Counted from the stretch's first letter, positions 47,345 through 59,175 are shown. The stretch is DNA of 64,000 bases from JBKHXF01 sp046566145 (GCA_046566145.1 JBKHXF010000008.1:1-64000), one strand, 5' to 3'. The notes: generated from the sequence alone by a model not told the origin. A program made the numbers and translations.

Positions 47345-47854
47345 GTGATCGAGATGGAGCTGGTGGGCGTCCGGGTCGAGCTGCCCGCGAACCAGCCGAT
47401 CGTGCTGCTCAAGGAGAAGACCGGCACCCGGTACCTGCCCATCTGGATCGGCGCGGTCGAGGCGACGGCCATCGCCTTCGCCCTCCAGGGCGTCGAGACG
47501 CCCCGCCCGCTCACCCACGACCTGTTCGTCACCGTGCTGTCCGAGCTCGGGGCGGAGCTCGAGGCCGTGCACGTGACCGACCTCCGCGACGGGACGTTCT
47601 ACGCGGAGCTGCACCTGCTGACCGACGGTGAGCGCACCGTGGTCTCGGCCCGTCCGTCGGACGCGATCGCGCTGGCGAGCCGCCTGGGCGACGTCCCCAT
47701 CTTCGGGGCCGAGGACGTCCTCGAGGAGGCCGGCCTCGAGATCGACGAGCAGGACGACGAGGGCGGCGAGACCAGCGTCAACCCGGAGGACGAGGTCCGG
47801 GAGTTCCGCGAGTTCCTCGAGGGCATCACCCCCGAGGACTTCAAGGACCAGTGA
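47345..47854 (+). CDS. DUF151 / bifunctional nuclease family protein
   Basis: A 169-residue protein with the full BFN domain: ELVGVRVELPANQPIVLLKEK, YLPIWIGAVEATAIAFALQG, RPLTHDLFVTVLSELGAEL and SARPSDAIALASRLG. Family members are reported as nucleases in plants, but the bacterial role is unclear. The acidic C-terminus ends in EFLEGITPEDFKDQ, a common ending for actinobacterial members. GTG 47345 follows GGAGAG; ATG 47333 would add four residues. It matches Rv1829 in the mycobacterial garA locus. Confidence 0.9.
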   Translation: MIEMELVGVRVELPANQPIVLLKEKTGTRYLPIWIGAVEATAIAFALQGVETPRPLTHDLFVTVLSELGAELEAVHVTDLRDGTFYAELHLLTDGERTVVSARPSDAIALASRLGDVPIFGAEDVLEEAGLEIDEQDDEGGETSVNPEDEVREFREFLEGITPEDFKDQ

Positions 47855-47961
47855 GCACGCTGCCGCTCGGGGCCGCAGAGGGCAGCCGGGGGAGCGAGCG
47901 ACGCGTTCCCGCCCCACCGGGGCGCGGTGGATCGCCACCCAGACCCTAAACCTGAGGTCGA

Positions 47962-47992
47962 GGTGGAGGGTAGGGGCCTCGGACCCTCCACC
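47962..47992 (+). terminator. Terminator hairpin after DUF151 gene
   Basis: GGTGGAGGGT and ACCCTCCACC form a perfect 10-bp stem with an 11-nt loop, about 107 bases after the DUF151 stop and directly before the next promoter. Confidence 0.65.
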
Positions 47993-47997
47993 ATCCG

Positions 47998-48026
47998 TTG
48001 ACACCCGGGTCACACCGGCGTAGCCT
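47998..48026 (+). promoter_or_regulatory. Strong promoter of the second MerR gene
   Basis: TTGACA (47998-48003), a 17-base spacer and TAGCCT (48021-48026) form the best housekeeping promoter in the window. The perfect palindrome ACCCGGGT (48003-48010) sits in the spacer and may be an operator. MerR regulators often act at the spacer, usually with 19 bases, so autoregulation is only a guess. Confidence 0.75.
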
Positions 48027-48189
48027 CAGGTCGGTAGTTCCACCCGTGTGGACGCGCCGACGGGCGGGAGGCAGACCCGCGTCGGCGCACCGTCGGACCC
48101 GACCGTGGCAGCGGCCCCGGGGACGTCGACCCCAGGCGGTGGGACCGGGGTCCCCGCACGCCGCGGGGTCGGTGGAGGAGCCAGCAGAC

Positions 48190-48723
48190 ATGGCACGGTC
48201 CGAGGCAACGGGACAGGACGCGGGGCAGCTCCGGCTGGACGTCGGCGGAGACGAGAAGGTCGGCTACCGCGGTCCGACGGTCTGCAAGATCGTCGGGATC
48301 ACGTACCGGCAGCTCGACTACTGGGCCCGCACGGAGCTGGTCACGCCGACGGTGCGCGAGGCGAGCGGCTCCGGGACCCAGCGCCTGTACAGCTTCGACG
48401 ACGTGGTCCAGCTGCGCGTGGTGAAGCGTCTGCTCGACACCGGCGTCTCCCTGCAGCGCGTGCGGCTCGCGATCGACGAGCTCCGCCGGCGCGGTCGGTC
48501 CGTGGCGGAGGTCACGCTGGTCTCCGACGGCTCCTCGGTCTTCGCGGTCGACGACAACCAGCAGCTCATCGACCTCCTGCAGCGCGGCCAGGGCGTGTTC
48601 GCCATCGCGCTCGGGCCCGTCGTCGAGGAGCTCAAGGGCGAGGTGACCGCGTTCCCGACGGAGCCGGTCGAGGCCGCGGACGACCTCCTCTCCACCGACG
48701 ACGTGGGCGCCGCCGCGAACTGA
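48190..48723 (+). CDS. MerR-family regulator (Rv1830-like)
   Basis: A 177-residue protein with a MerR winged helix: YRGPTVCKIVGITYRQLDYWARTELV, GSGTQRLYSFDDVVQLRVVKRLLDTGVSLQRVR. The C-terminal half (about residues 95-150) is a small domain with VSDGSSVFAVDDNQQLIDLLQRGQGVFAIAL, typical of the second MerR gene of the garA locus. ATG 48190 has GGAGGAG nine bases upstream; frames further 5' cross the leader. It ends 13 bases from the convergent aconitase gene. Confidence 0.88.
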   Translation: MARSEATGQDAGQLRLDVGGDEKVGYRGPTVCKIVGITYRQLDYWARTELVTPTVREASGSGTQRLYSFDDVVQLRVVKRLLDTGVSLQRVRLAIDELRRRGRSVAEVTLVSDGSSVFAVDDNQQLIDLLQRGQGVFAIALGPVVEELKGEVTAFPTEPVEAADDLLSTDDVGAAAN

Positions 48724-48736
48724 GCCGACCGGGGCG

Positions 48737-50704
48737 TCAGCTCGCCGCGAGCTGCCGCTTCATCCGCTCGATGGTCCCACCGGCGAGGACGTCCTCGAGC
48801 TGTCGCTCGGACAGCTCGTGGAAGGCCGCGATGGTCGTGCCGCTCGGCACGTGCTCCACGGCGACGTCGCTGCCGGCGCGCAGCTGCGCGTGCAGGTCGG
48901 TGAGGCGGAGCACGTCGCCCTGCTGGATGCGCGCCAGGTCCTCGGGGTCGCGGAAGCGCAGCGCCAGCACACCGAAGTTGGCCAGGTTCTGCCAGTGGAT
49001 CCGGGCGAACTCCTGCACGAGCACGACGCGGAGACCGAGGTAGCGGGGGGCGAGCGCCGCGTGCTCCCGCGACGACCCCTGCCCGTAGTTGCGCCCGCCG
49101 ACGATGGCGTGCCCCCCGGCGTCCCGGACCGCCTCCGCACGCGTGGGGTAGGTCTCGTCGACGATGTCGAACGCGAAGCGCGAGATCGCCGGGATGTTCG
49201 AGCGGTAGGGGAGCACCTCCGTGCCGGCGCGCAGGATCTCGTCCGTGGACACGTCGTCGCCGACCTTGAGCACGACCGGGAGCTCGAGGGCGTCGGGCAG
49301 CGGCTCGAACGACGGCAGCGAGGCGATGTTGGGCCCCTTGCGGAGGTCGACGACCTCCCCGTCGGCGAGCTCGCGCGGCGCGAGGAGCATCGACGTGTTC
49401 ACCACCGGGTCGGCGGGCTCGACGACCCGGGGGTACGTGATGCCGCGTTCCCCGAGGTCGCGGGGGTCGGTGATCACGCCGGTCAGCGCCGACGCGACCG
49501 CCGTCTCCGGTGAGCACAGGTAGACCTGGTCCTCGCGGGTCCCGGACCGACCGGGGAAGTTGCGGGGCGTGGTGCGCAGCGACGCCTCCCCGCTCGCGGG
49601 CGCCTGGCCCATGCCGATGCACCCGTTGCACCCGGCCTGGTGGAGCCGACCGCCGGCGTGCAGCAGCGGCAGGAGGTGCCCGTCACGCGTGAGGTTCTCG
49701 AGGATCTGGCGCGAGGTCGGGTTGACGTCGAACGAGACGCGGGAGTGCACCTGCTCACCGACGGCCTGCAGGACCTCGGCGACGACCGCGAAGTCGCGGT
49801 ACCCGGGGTTCGCGCTGGAGCCCAGGTAGCTCTGGACGATCGGTGTCCCCGCGACCTCGCTGACCGGGACGACGTTGTCGGGGTTCGACGGCTTCGCGAC
49901 GAGCGGCACGAGCGTGGAGAGGTCGACCGTCTCGGTGACGTCGTAGGTCGCGTCCGGGTCGGCGAGGAGCTCGACGAACTCGTCCTCGCGACCCTGTGCC
50001 CGTAGGAACCGTCGGACCTCGTCGTCGGCTGGGAACACCGACGTGGTGGCGCCGAGCTCCGCCCCCATGTTGCAGATCACGTGGCGGTCCATGCACGACA
50101 GGCCGGTCAGCCCGGGACCGTGGTACTCCACGATCCGGCCGAACCCGCCGTCCGCGCCGTGTCGGCGCAACAGCTCGAGGATGACGTCCTTCGCGCTGAC
50201 CCAGTCGGGGAGCTCGCCGACGAGCTCGACGCCCCAGACCTCGGGCATGCGGATGCGCAGGGGCTCGCCCGCCATCGCCAGCGCCACGTCGAGGCCGCCC
50301 GAGCCGATGGCCAGCATCCCGATGGCGCCGGCGGCCGGCGTGTGCGAGTCCGACCCGGCCATCGTCGCCCCGGGGCGGCCGAACCGCTCCTGGTGGACCG
50401 GGTGGGAGACCCCGTTGCCCGGTCGTGAGTACCAGATCCCGAACCGTTCGCACGCGGAGCGCAGGAACAGGTGGTCGTCCGGGTTCTTGTGGTCCTCCTG
50501 GATGAGGTTGTGGTCCACGTACTGGGCGGACACCTCGGTGCGGACCCGGTCGAGGCCCATCGCCTCGAGCTCCAGCATGACCAACGTGCCCGTCGCATCC
50601 TGCGTCAACGTCTGGTCGATCCGCAGGCCGATGGGCGTGCCGGGGACCGGCTCACCCTCCACGAGATGGTCGTCGATGATCTTCCGGGCGACGGTTCGGC
50701 CCAC
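48737..50704 (-). CDS. Aconitate hydratase (monomeric, Aquifex-type length)
   Basis: Isomerises citrate and isocitrate in the TCA cycle. At 655 residues it is shorter than AcnA (about 900) and fits the compact aconitase group. The large domain has DQTLTQDATGTLVMLELEAMG, SDSHTPAAGAIGMLAIGSGGLD and a Cys pair CNGCIGMG near residue 360 for the [4Fe-4S] cluster; the swivel domain has GGRNYGQGSSREHAALAPRYLG. At the usual site of the third cluster Cys (GSCTN-like) this protein has GSSANPGYRD near residue 293, so that ligand appears to be serine. Start GTG has GAGGAG five bases upstream. Confidence 0.92.
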   Translation of the reverse strand: MGRTVARKIIDDHLVEGEPVPGTPIGLRIDQTLTQDATGTLVMLELEAMGLDRVRTEVSAQYVDHNLIQEDHKNPDDHLFLRSACERFGIWYSRPGNGVSHPVHQERFGRPGATMAGSDSHTPAAGAIGMLAIGSGGLDVALAMAGEPLRIRMPEVWGVELVGELPDWVSAKDVILELLRRHGADGGFGRIVEYHGPGLTGLSCMDRHVICNMGAELGATTSVFPADDEVRRFLRAQGREDEFVELLADPDATYDVTETVDLSTLVPLVAKPSNPDNVVPVSEVAGTPIVQSYLGSSANPGYRDFAVVAEVLQAVGEQVHSRVSFDVNPTSRQILENLTRDGHLLPLLHAGGRLHQAGCNGCIGMGQAPASGEASLRTTPRNFPGRSGTREDQVYLCSPETAVASALTGVITDPRDLGERGITYPRVVEPADPVVNTSMLLAPRELADGEVVDLRKGPNIASLPSFEPLPDALELPVVLKVGDDVSTDEILRAGTEVLPYRSNIPAISRFAFDIVDETYPTRAEAVRDAGGHAIVGGRNYGQGSSREHAALAPRYLGLRVVLVQEFARIHWQNLANFGVLALRFRDPEDLARIQQGDVLRLTDLHAQLRAGSDVAVEHVPSGTTIAAFHELSERQLEDVLAGGTIERMKRQLAAS

Positions 50705-50731
50705 GGCGGCTCCTCACGCTGGCGTGGGACC

Positions 50732-50737
50732 ACCCTA
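50732..50737 (-). promoter_or_regulatory. Candidate -10 box for aconitase
   Basis: ACCCTA on the plus strand gives TAGGGT reading leftward, 28 bases before the aconitase GTG. The remaining 245 bp to gcvP are GC-rich without a clear promoter or riboswitch. Confidence 0.4.
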
Positions 50738-50982
50738 GGAGGGACCGGCGGACCGGGCCGTGGCCGGTCGTCCACCCGAGCCGCTGGCGCGGCGACTCGC
50801 CCGGACCGTGCTCGACGCGCGCCCCGCGGTCACGCCACAGGGCACCTCCTTGGCCGGTGGGGCGGGGGGGTGGTTCGATGGGCTCGCGTCCGGCCCGCTC
50901 CGCCACCGGCCCCGAACCGTGCGGGTGCCGGTGCCCGGCCCCGCCCCTCCTCCTCGGCCCCGTCACCGAAGGCTCGTCCGGC

Positions 50983-53883
<2,901 letters not shown>

Positions 53884-53910
53884 CGAGGCGCCGGAGCGAC
53901 GCCCGGGGAC

Positions 53911-53916
53911 TAGGCT
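53911..53916 (+). promoter_or_regulatory. Candidate -10 box of the AAA+/SBP-VWA/PspA operon
   Basis: TAGGCT lies 43 bases before the ATPase ATG in the 75-bp gap after gcvP. No -35 box stands out. Confidence 0.45.
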
Positions 53917-53958
53917 GCCCGAACCGGCCACGCGCCGTCGTCGAGGAGCCTTCCGCCC

Positions 53959-55428
53959 ATGTCCGACGCCCTCGTGGCGCCCGTGCAGCGCTTCGTGGCC
54001 GAGGTGCGGGCACTGGTCGACGACCTCGACCCGTCGCACCCCGGGGTCCTCGACCGCGACCTGGCGAACGAGGCCGCGACCCTGGTGGCGGGGTGCATCG
54101 ACGCGGACCAGGTCCACACCGACGAGGAGCTGCGCGCCTACGTGGTCGCGTTCGGTCCGCTGCTCGGCGGCTCCCTGCCGTACGCCACCCCCGACGACCT
54201 TCGACGGGGCGGGACCGTGCGGGGGCGCCGCAGCGCCCTCGAGCGCCCCTCCCCGCTGTTCCACCTGCTCGCGGACACGGACGCCGCCGACGGTGGCGCC
54301 CGGGCGTGGACCTACTTCCGGGCCGCGATGGACCTGCTCCACCACGTGGCGTCCCTCGACGTGCACACCTCCGCGAACGAGCTCGACGCGATCGGCCGGT
54401 TCCGCGCGCTGCTCCTGCACGCGTTGTCCGAGCGCGGGGTGCGCAGGCCTGACGGTGGGTTCTTCGGGCTGCCCGTCGGCGCGGAGGACGAGGCCGCCCA
54501 CGTGGTGCACGGCGGTCCGCCGGCGACCGGAGGCGCCGCCCCACCCGCTCGGACGCGGGACGCGGCAGGCGCGGGGGTACCGGTGACGGCACCGCCCGAC
54601 CTCCCCCCGGCGCGGCCGCTGGAGGAGCTCCTCGCCGACCTCGACGGGCTCATCGGGCTGGAACCCGTCAAGGCCGAGGTGCGGCTCGTCGCGGACCTGC
54701 TGGTGGTGCAGCGGCTCCGGGAGCAGCGCGGGCTCAAGAGCGTCGCGGGGACCCGTCACCTGGTCTTCACCGGCAACCCGGGCACCGGCAAGACCACGGT
54801 CGCGCGCCTGCTCGCCCAGGTGTTCCGCACGCTCGAGGTCGTCGAGCACGGGCACCTCGTGGAGACGGACCGTTCCCAGCTCGTCGCCGGCTACGTCGGG
54901 CAGACGGCGGAGCGGACCCGCGGCGTCATCCTCTCGGCGGTCGACGGCGTCCTGCTCATCGATGAGGCGTACGCGCTCGCTCGGGGCGGCGAGGACGACT
55001 TCGGCCGGGAGGCCATCGACACGCTCGTCAAGCACATGGAGGACCTCCGCGACCGCCTCGTCGTCATCGTCGCCGGCTACCCCGAGGAGATGGGGGAGCT
55101 GATCGCGACGAACCCCGGCCTGCGCTCGCGGTTCCCGCGGACGATCCACTTCCCCGACTACAGCGACGACGAGCTCGTCGCGATCCTCGAGCACGTCGCC
55201 CGCGGGGCGCACTACGAGCTCGACGACGGGGCGAGGGAGGCGGCGCGCACCTGGTTCGCCGCCCAGCCACGCGACCGGGGCTTCGGCAACGGTCGACTGG
55301 CGCGCAACCTCTTCGAGGCGGCGGTGGGCCGCCAGGCCCAGCGGCTGGTCGCCGTCGAGGACCCCAGCGACGAGGACCTCGTGACCCTGCGCGCCGGGGA
55401 CCTCGCCGGCGTGGAGCTCGACTCGTGA
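53959..55428 (+). CDS. CbbX/SpoVK-type AAA+ ATPase
   Basis: A 489-residue protein in two parts. The N-terminal 200 residues are helical (VQRFVAEVRALVDDL..., AWTYFRAAMDLLHHVASLD) with similarity to TerB/EccA-like helical domains only in appearance. After a Pro/Ala linker, residues 215-485 are a CbbX-type AAA+ module: LDGLIGLEPVKAEVR, Walker A GNPGTGKTT near residue 271, Walker B VLLIDEAYAL near residue 330, and the GLRSRFPRTIHFPDYS sensor 2 region. Such ATPases remodel partner complexes (Rubisco, ESX). There is no Rubisco or ESX gene here; the coupled downstream genes are envelope proteins, so a remodelling role there is inferred. Confidence 0.88.
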   Translation: MSDALVAPVQRFVAEVRALVDDLDPSHPGVLDRDLANEAATLVAGCIDADQVHTDEELRAYVVAFGPLLGGSLPYATPDDLRRGGTVRGRRSALERPSPLFHLLADTDAADGGARAWTYFRAAMDLLHHVASLDVHTSANELDAIGRFRALLLHALSERGVRRPDGGFFGLPVGAEDEAAHVVHGGPPATGGAAPPARTRDAAGAGVPVTAPPDLPPARPLEELLADLDGLIGLEPVKAEVRLVADLLVVQRLREQRGLKSVAGTRHLVFTGNPGTGKTTVARLLAQVFRTLEVVEHGHLVETDRSQLVAGYVGQTAERTRGVILSAVDGVLLIDEAYALARGGEDDFGREAIDTLVKHMEDLRDRLVVIVAGYPEEMGELIATNPGLRSRFPRTIHFPDYSDDELVAILEHVARGAHYELDDGAREAARTWFAAQPRDRGFGNGRLARNLFEAAVGRQAQRLVAVEDPSDEDLVTLRAGDLAGVELDS

Positions 55429-56513
55429 ACGAGGTCGTTCGCCGCCTCGCCGCCCTCGCGGTGGCCGTCGGGCTCGTCGGTGGCGCGGTGTGGATCCGCG
55501 CTCGGCTCGACGGTGGTGAGCGGCCCGATGCGGCCCGGCCGGCGGGGTCACCCCCGCCGGCCGCCGTCGACGGTCCCGACCGGGCCCTGCGCTGCCCCCT
55601 CGACCTCGTCGCGCTGTGCCGGTCCCTGCTCGACGCGGTCGGCGACGACCTCGCCGGGGAGGTCGTCGCCGAGCCAGCGGGGACGACCCTCACGACCCTC
55701 TCCGACCCCGCGGGCTCCCTCGACGGTGACGTGTGGCTGGTCCCGTCGGCCTGGCCGGCGATGGCGGACGACGCCCGGGTGCGCGCCGGCGGCGCGGCCC
55801 GGTTCGCGCAGCTGCCCCCGCCGGTCGCCGCGACACCGCTCGTGGTCGCGGTGTGGCAGGACCGCCACGACGTGCTGCTGGAGGCCTGCAGCGGGACCGT
55901 CACCTGGACGTGCATCGGCGACGTCGCCCCGGGGACCTGGGCGGACGTCGGCGGCCCGGCGGCCTGGGGGGTCGTCAAGCCGGCCCACGGCTCGCCGGAC
56001 GACGCCGTCGGGCTGGCGGTCCTCGCGCAGGCCGTCGCCGACCGGGTCGGGACGACCACGTTCTCGCTGCGGGACCTGCAGGACGACGCCGTGCGCACCT
56101 GGGTGGCCGGGCTCGAGCGGGCCGTGCAGCTCCCGCCACCCGGCACCACGGCGCTGACGACCATGGTCCAGTTCGGCCCGGCGCGGACCGACCTCGCGGC
56201 GACGACCGAGGCCGAGGCCGCCACGGTGCTCGCTCGGGCGGGGGAGCGGGCCGGCACCGTCGTGCTGCTCGACCTCGCGCCGGCGGTCGACCTCGACCTG
56301 GTCGTCGCCGCGGAGGACCCCGCGACGGGCCGGGCGGTGGCAGCGCTGCTCACGGACGAGGCGGCGGCGCAGGTGTTCGCCGACCAGGGCTGGCGCCTCG
56401 ACGGGGAGCCGCCGCCGGCGCGCCCGGACGGCCCGGTGCGGGACGCGGCCCCTGCGACACCGCCCGGGGCGTTGACGGCGTTGCGCACGACGTACGGTGA
56501 GGTGGTCAGGTGA
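55425..56513 (+). CDS. Membrane-anchored protein resembling a substrate-binding domain
   Basis: A 362-residue protein of unknown function. An N-terminal hydrophobic helix (residues 8-25) acts as anchor or uncleaved signal. The rest is extracytoplasmic and alternates alpha and beta in a way that looks like a type II solute-binding fold (DVWLVPSAWPAMADD, AATPLVVAVWQDRHDVLLEAC, AWGVVKPAHGSPDDAVGLAVLAQAV, VLLDLAPAVDLDLVVAAEDP). The match is weak and based on the neighbour, which has a clearer such domain. No permease or ABC ATPase is near. It is coupled to the ATPase and to the SBP-VWA gene by GTGA overlaps. Confidence 0.8.
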   Translation: MNEVVRRLAALAVAVGLVGGAVWIRARLDGGERPDAARPAGSPPPAAVDGPDRALRCPLDLVALCRSLLDAVGDDLAGEVVAEPAGTTLTTLSDPAGSLDGDVWLVPSAWPAMADDARVRAGGAARFAQLPPPVAATPLVVAVWQDRHDVLLEACSGTVTWTCIGDVAPGTWADVGGPAAWGVVKPAHGSPDDAVGLAVLAQAVADRVGTTTFSLRDLQDDAVRTWVAGLERAVQLPPPGTTALTTMVQFGPARTDLAATTEAEAATVLARAGERAGTVVLLDLAPAVDLDLVVAAEDPATGRAVAALLTDEAAAQVFADQGWRLDGEPPPARPDGPVRDAAPATPPGALTALRTTYGEVVR

Positions 56514-58426
56514 GGACGGAGCCGGGCATGGGGACGGGGACACGCACGACGGGACGCGACGGACGGGGGACGCCCGGGACCGGGGCGAGCCGCCGGACGC
56601 TCGGGCTGCTGGCCGCGCTCACGGCCCTGGCGGCCGGGCTGGTCGGGTGCAGCGGGCTCGAGGACCTCGCACCCGACGCCACCGACCCCGGCGTCGTCGA
56701 GGGGCTCGAGGGGGACCCGGGTGACTGCGTCGTGGTCGACCTCGCGGTGTCCAGCGAGAAGATCGACCTGATGCGCGACCTCGCGAACGAGTTCAACGCC
56801 GGCGACCTCGCGTCGATCGACGACCGCTGCGTGTTCGTGCGCCCGCAGTCGAAGGCCTCGGGCAGCGCGGCCGAACTGCTCGCGACCACGTGGGACGAGG
56901 CCGTCGAGGGGCCCCGCCCCGTCGTGTGGTCCCCGGCGTCGAGCGCGTGGGCCGCGGTCGTCAACCAGCGCCTCGCCGACGCCGGCCGCGATCCGATCGC
57001 CAACGACGCCGTCCCGTTCATGCAGACCCCGCTGGTGATCGCCATGCCCGAGCCGATGGCCGAGGCGCTCGGCTGGCCCGACGAGCCGATCGGCTACGCC
57101 GACATCCTCGCGCTGAGCCAGGACCCCGAGGGGTGGTCCGCGTTCGGGCACCCCGAGTGGGGCCCGTTCCGTCTCGGGAAGACCAACCCGAACTTCTCCA
57201 CCTCCGGGCTCTCGGCCCTGATCGCCCAGAACTACGCGGCCGTCGGCAAGGTCCGGGGCCTGACGCTCGAGGACCTCGCCCGCGAGGACACGCAGGCGTT
57301 CGCCCGGGGCATCGAGTCGTCGGTGGTGCACTACGGCCCCACGACGCTGACGTTCCTCAACAACTGGTACCGCAACGACGCCCGCGGGACGGCGCTGACC
57401 TACGCGTCGGCGGCCGCCGTCGAGGAGGTCTCGATCGTCCAGTACAACCGCGGCAACCCCGACGGCGTCCTGCAGCCCGGGGAGGTGCCCGAGCCGCCAC
57501 GGGTGCCCCTCGTCGCCATCTACCCCGAGGAGGGGACGCTGTTCAGCGACAACCCGCTGATCACCCTCGACGCCGAGTGGGTCGACGAGCAGCAGGCCCG
57601 TGCCGCCGCCGTCTTCCGCGAGTTCGTGCTCCGCCCCGAGAACCAGCAGCGGGTCCTCGAGTTCGGCTTCCGGCCGGGCAACATCGAGGTGCCGGTCGGC
57701 GAGCCCATCACCGCCGCGAACGGGGTCGACCCGACGCAGCCCCAGACCACGCTGGAGGTCCCCGAGCCCGCGGTCATGGTGCGGCTGCTGGAGGACTGGG
57801 AGGAGCAGCGCAAGGGTGCGCGCGTGCTGCTCGTCGTCGACGTGTCGGGGTCGATGGGCGACTCGGCCGGCGAGGGGCGCGACACCAAGCTCGACCTCGC
57901 CAAGGAGGCGGCGATCCGGGCGCTCGACCAGTTCGCCCCGCAGGACCAGGTGGGCCTGCGCATCTTCACGACCGACATCGGCCCGCCCGAGCACCCGGGC
58001 TGGGTCGACGTGCTGCCGGTCACCCCGATCTCGCAGGGCGTCGAGGAGCTGCGTACGCGCATCCGCCAGCTCATCCCGCAGAACGGCACGCCGCTGTACG
58101 AGGCCACCCTCGACGCGCACCGGGACATGGTCGCGGCCTACGACCCGGCGCTGATCAACGCGATCGTGCTGCTCACCGACGGGGTCAACGACGACGGCGA
58201 CCTCGGTGACGACCAGGCGCAGCTCGACGCGCTGGTCCGGGCGCTCTCGGCCGGGAGCGAGGGGGCGCGCGCGCAGCCGGTGCGCGTCTTCACCATCGCG
58301 TACGGCCAGGACGCGGACCTCGCGACCATGCGCCGCCTCGCGGAGGCGTCCGACGCGGCCGTCTACGACGCCTCCGACCCGCGCGTGATCGACGACGTGT
58401 TCACCTCGGTCATCTCGAACTTCTGA
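56510..58426 (+). CDS. Lipoprotein with substrate-binding-like domain fused to VWA domain
   Basis: A 638-residue exported lipoprotein. The signal has LAAGLVGCSG with Cys47 as the lipid-modified residue. Residues 70-420 resemble an extracellular solute-binding protein (VDLAVSSEKIDLMRDLANEFN, VWSPASSAWAAVVNQ, PLVIAMPEPMAEALGWPDEPIGYADIL). Residues 438-638 are a von Willebrand A domain with an intact MIDAS: Asp444-Val-Ser-Gly-Ser448, and Thr556-Asp557 in LLTDGVNDDG. VWA domains bind protein partners through a metal ion. GTG 56510 overlaps the previous stop; ATG 56528 would shorten the leader by six residues. The fused SBP-VWA architecture is known in actinobacteria without a clear role. Confidence 0.9.
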   Translation: MRTEPGMGTGTRTTGRDGRGTPGTGASRRTLGLLAALTALAAGLVGCSGLEDLAPDATDPGVVEGLEGDPGDCVVVDLAVSSEKIDLMRDLANEFNAGDLASIDDRCVFVRPQSKASGSAAELLATTWDEAVEGPRPVVWSPASSAWAAVVNQRLADAGRDPIANDAVPFMQTPLVIAMPEPMAEALGWPDEPIGYADILALSQDPEGWSAFGHPEWGPFRLGKTNPNFSTSGLSALIAQNYAAVGKVRGLTLEDLAREDTQAFARGIESSVVHYGPTTLTFLNNWYRNDARGTALTYASAAAVEEVSIVQYNRGNPDGVLQPGEVPEPPRVPLVAIYPEEGTLFSDNPLITLDAEWVDEQQARAAAVFREFVLRPENQQRVLEFGFRPGNIEVPVGEPITAANGVDPTQPQTTLEVPEPAVMVRLLEDWEEQRKGARVLLVVDVSGSMGDSAGEGRDTKLDLAKEAAIRALDQFAPQDQVGLRIFTTDIGPPEHPGWVDVLPVTPISQGVEELRTRIRQLIPQNGTPLYEATLDAHRDMVAAYDPALINAIVLLTDGVNDDGDLGDDQAQLDALVRALSAGSEGARAQPVRVFTIAYGQDADLATMRRLAEASDAAVYDASDPRVIDDVFTSVISNF

Positions 58427-59175
58427 TGGCCTCGCTCCGCGACCGCATCCTCACCCCGGCTGGCGCCCGCGCCGTGACGGCGCCGGCGGCGATCGTGGCC
58501 GCCGGCGCGGGCGTCGCCCTGGGCGTCGTGGTGGGCGCCCCGGTGGTGGCCGCGGCGGCCCTCGGGGCGGTCGCGTGGGTCGGCACCGTGGCAGCGCGCC
58601 TCCCGCGGCCGGCAGCGCGACCGACGGTCGACCCGTCGTCCGTGCCCGAGCCGTGGCGGCGGTACGTGCTCGAGGCGGTCGACGCCTCCGCACGCTTCTC
58701 CCGGGTCGTGCAGGGCGCCCGGGTGGGCCCGCTGCGCCAGCGGCTCGGCCGGATCGCCGACCGCATCGACACCGGCGTCGCCGAGGTGTCCCGCATCGCC
58801 GCCCACGGCGCGAGCCTCGACGCGGCGCTGCGCGAGCTCGACGCGCCGGCGGCCATCGAGGAGCGGATCGAGGCGGCCGAGGCGGAGCTGGCCCGGGGCG
58901 ACGACGACGGGCGCGGCATGCAGGTGGTCGCGGCGCTCCGCTCGCAGCTCGCCTCCGTGGAGCGGATCGCCGCCACGGCCGAGGACACCCGCCGGCGCCT
59001 GCAGCTCCTCGACGCGCGCCTCGACGAGGCGGTCGCCCGCGCGGTCGAGCTGTCGCTCGGCCAGTCGGGTGATCCCGCCGGGGGCGCGGTCGGCGGGCTC
59101 GACGACGACGTGGACGCCATCGTGACCGAGATGGAGGCCCTCCGGCTCGCCCTCGAGGACACGGCCCGCGCCTGA
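58426..59175 (+). CDS. Membrane coiled-coil protein of unknown function
   Basis: A 249-residue protein I do not recognise. Residues 14-58 form two Ala/Val/Gly-rich membrane helices separated by a short turn. Residues 70-245 are almost entirely helical, with heptad-like charge patterns (IADRIDTGVAEVSRIAAHG, EERIEAAEAELARG, LRSQLASVERIAATAEDTRRRLQLLDARLDEAV) suggesting a cytoplasmic coiled coil. The ATG overlaps the preceding stop by one base. With PspA next, it could be the membrane recruiter for PspA, comparable in position, not in sequence, to PspB/C or mycobacterial PspM. Confidence 0.8.
   Translation: MASLRDRILTPAGARAVTAPAAIVAAGAGVALGVVVGAPVVAAAALGAVAWVGTVAARLPRPAARPTVDPSSVPEPWRRYVLEAVDASARFSRVVQGARVGPLRQRLGRIADRIDTGVAEVSRIAAHGASLDAALRELDAPAAIEERIEAAEAELARGDDDGRGMQVVAALRSQLASVERIAATAEDTRRRLQLLDARLDEAVARAVELSLGQSGDPAGGAVGGLDDDVDAIVTEMEALRLALEDTARA

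Larger units (their letters stand above)
47855..48189 (+). other. Intergenic region between DUF151 gene and MerR gene
   Basis: This 335-bp stretch has no supported gene. It holds a terminator hairpin (47962-47992), a near-consensus promoter (47998-48026) with a palindrome in its spacer, and a leader of about 155 bases before the MerR start. CCTGAGG (47951-47957) and CCTCAGG (48024-48030) flank the terminator-promoter pair as inverted 7-mers. Confidence 0.6.

Noticed and set aside
50705..50982. Glycine riboswitch before gcvP (CACCGAAGG close to the start)
   Set aside because: Only the short 3' motif resembles the aptamer. The GGAGAG core and paired stems are not recognisable, and gcvH with the same motif has a leader of only about 27 bases, too short for an aptamer.
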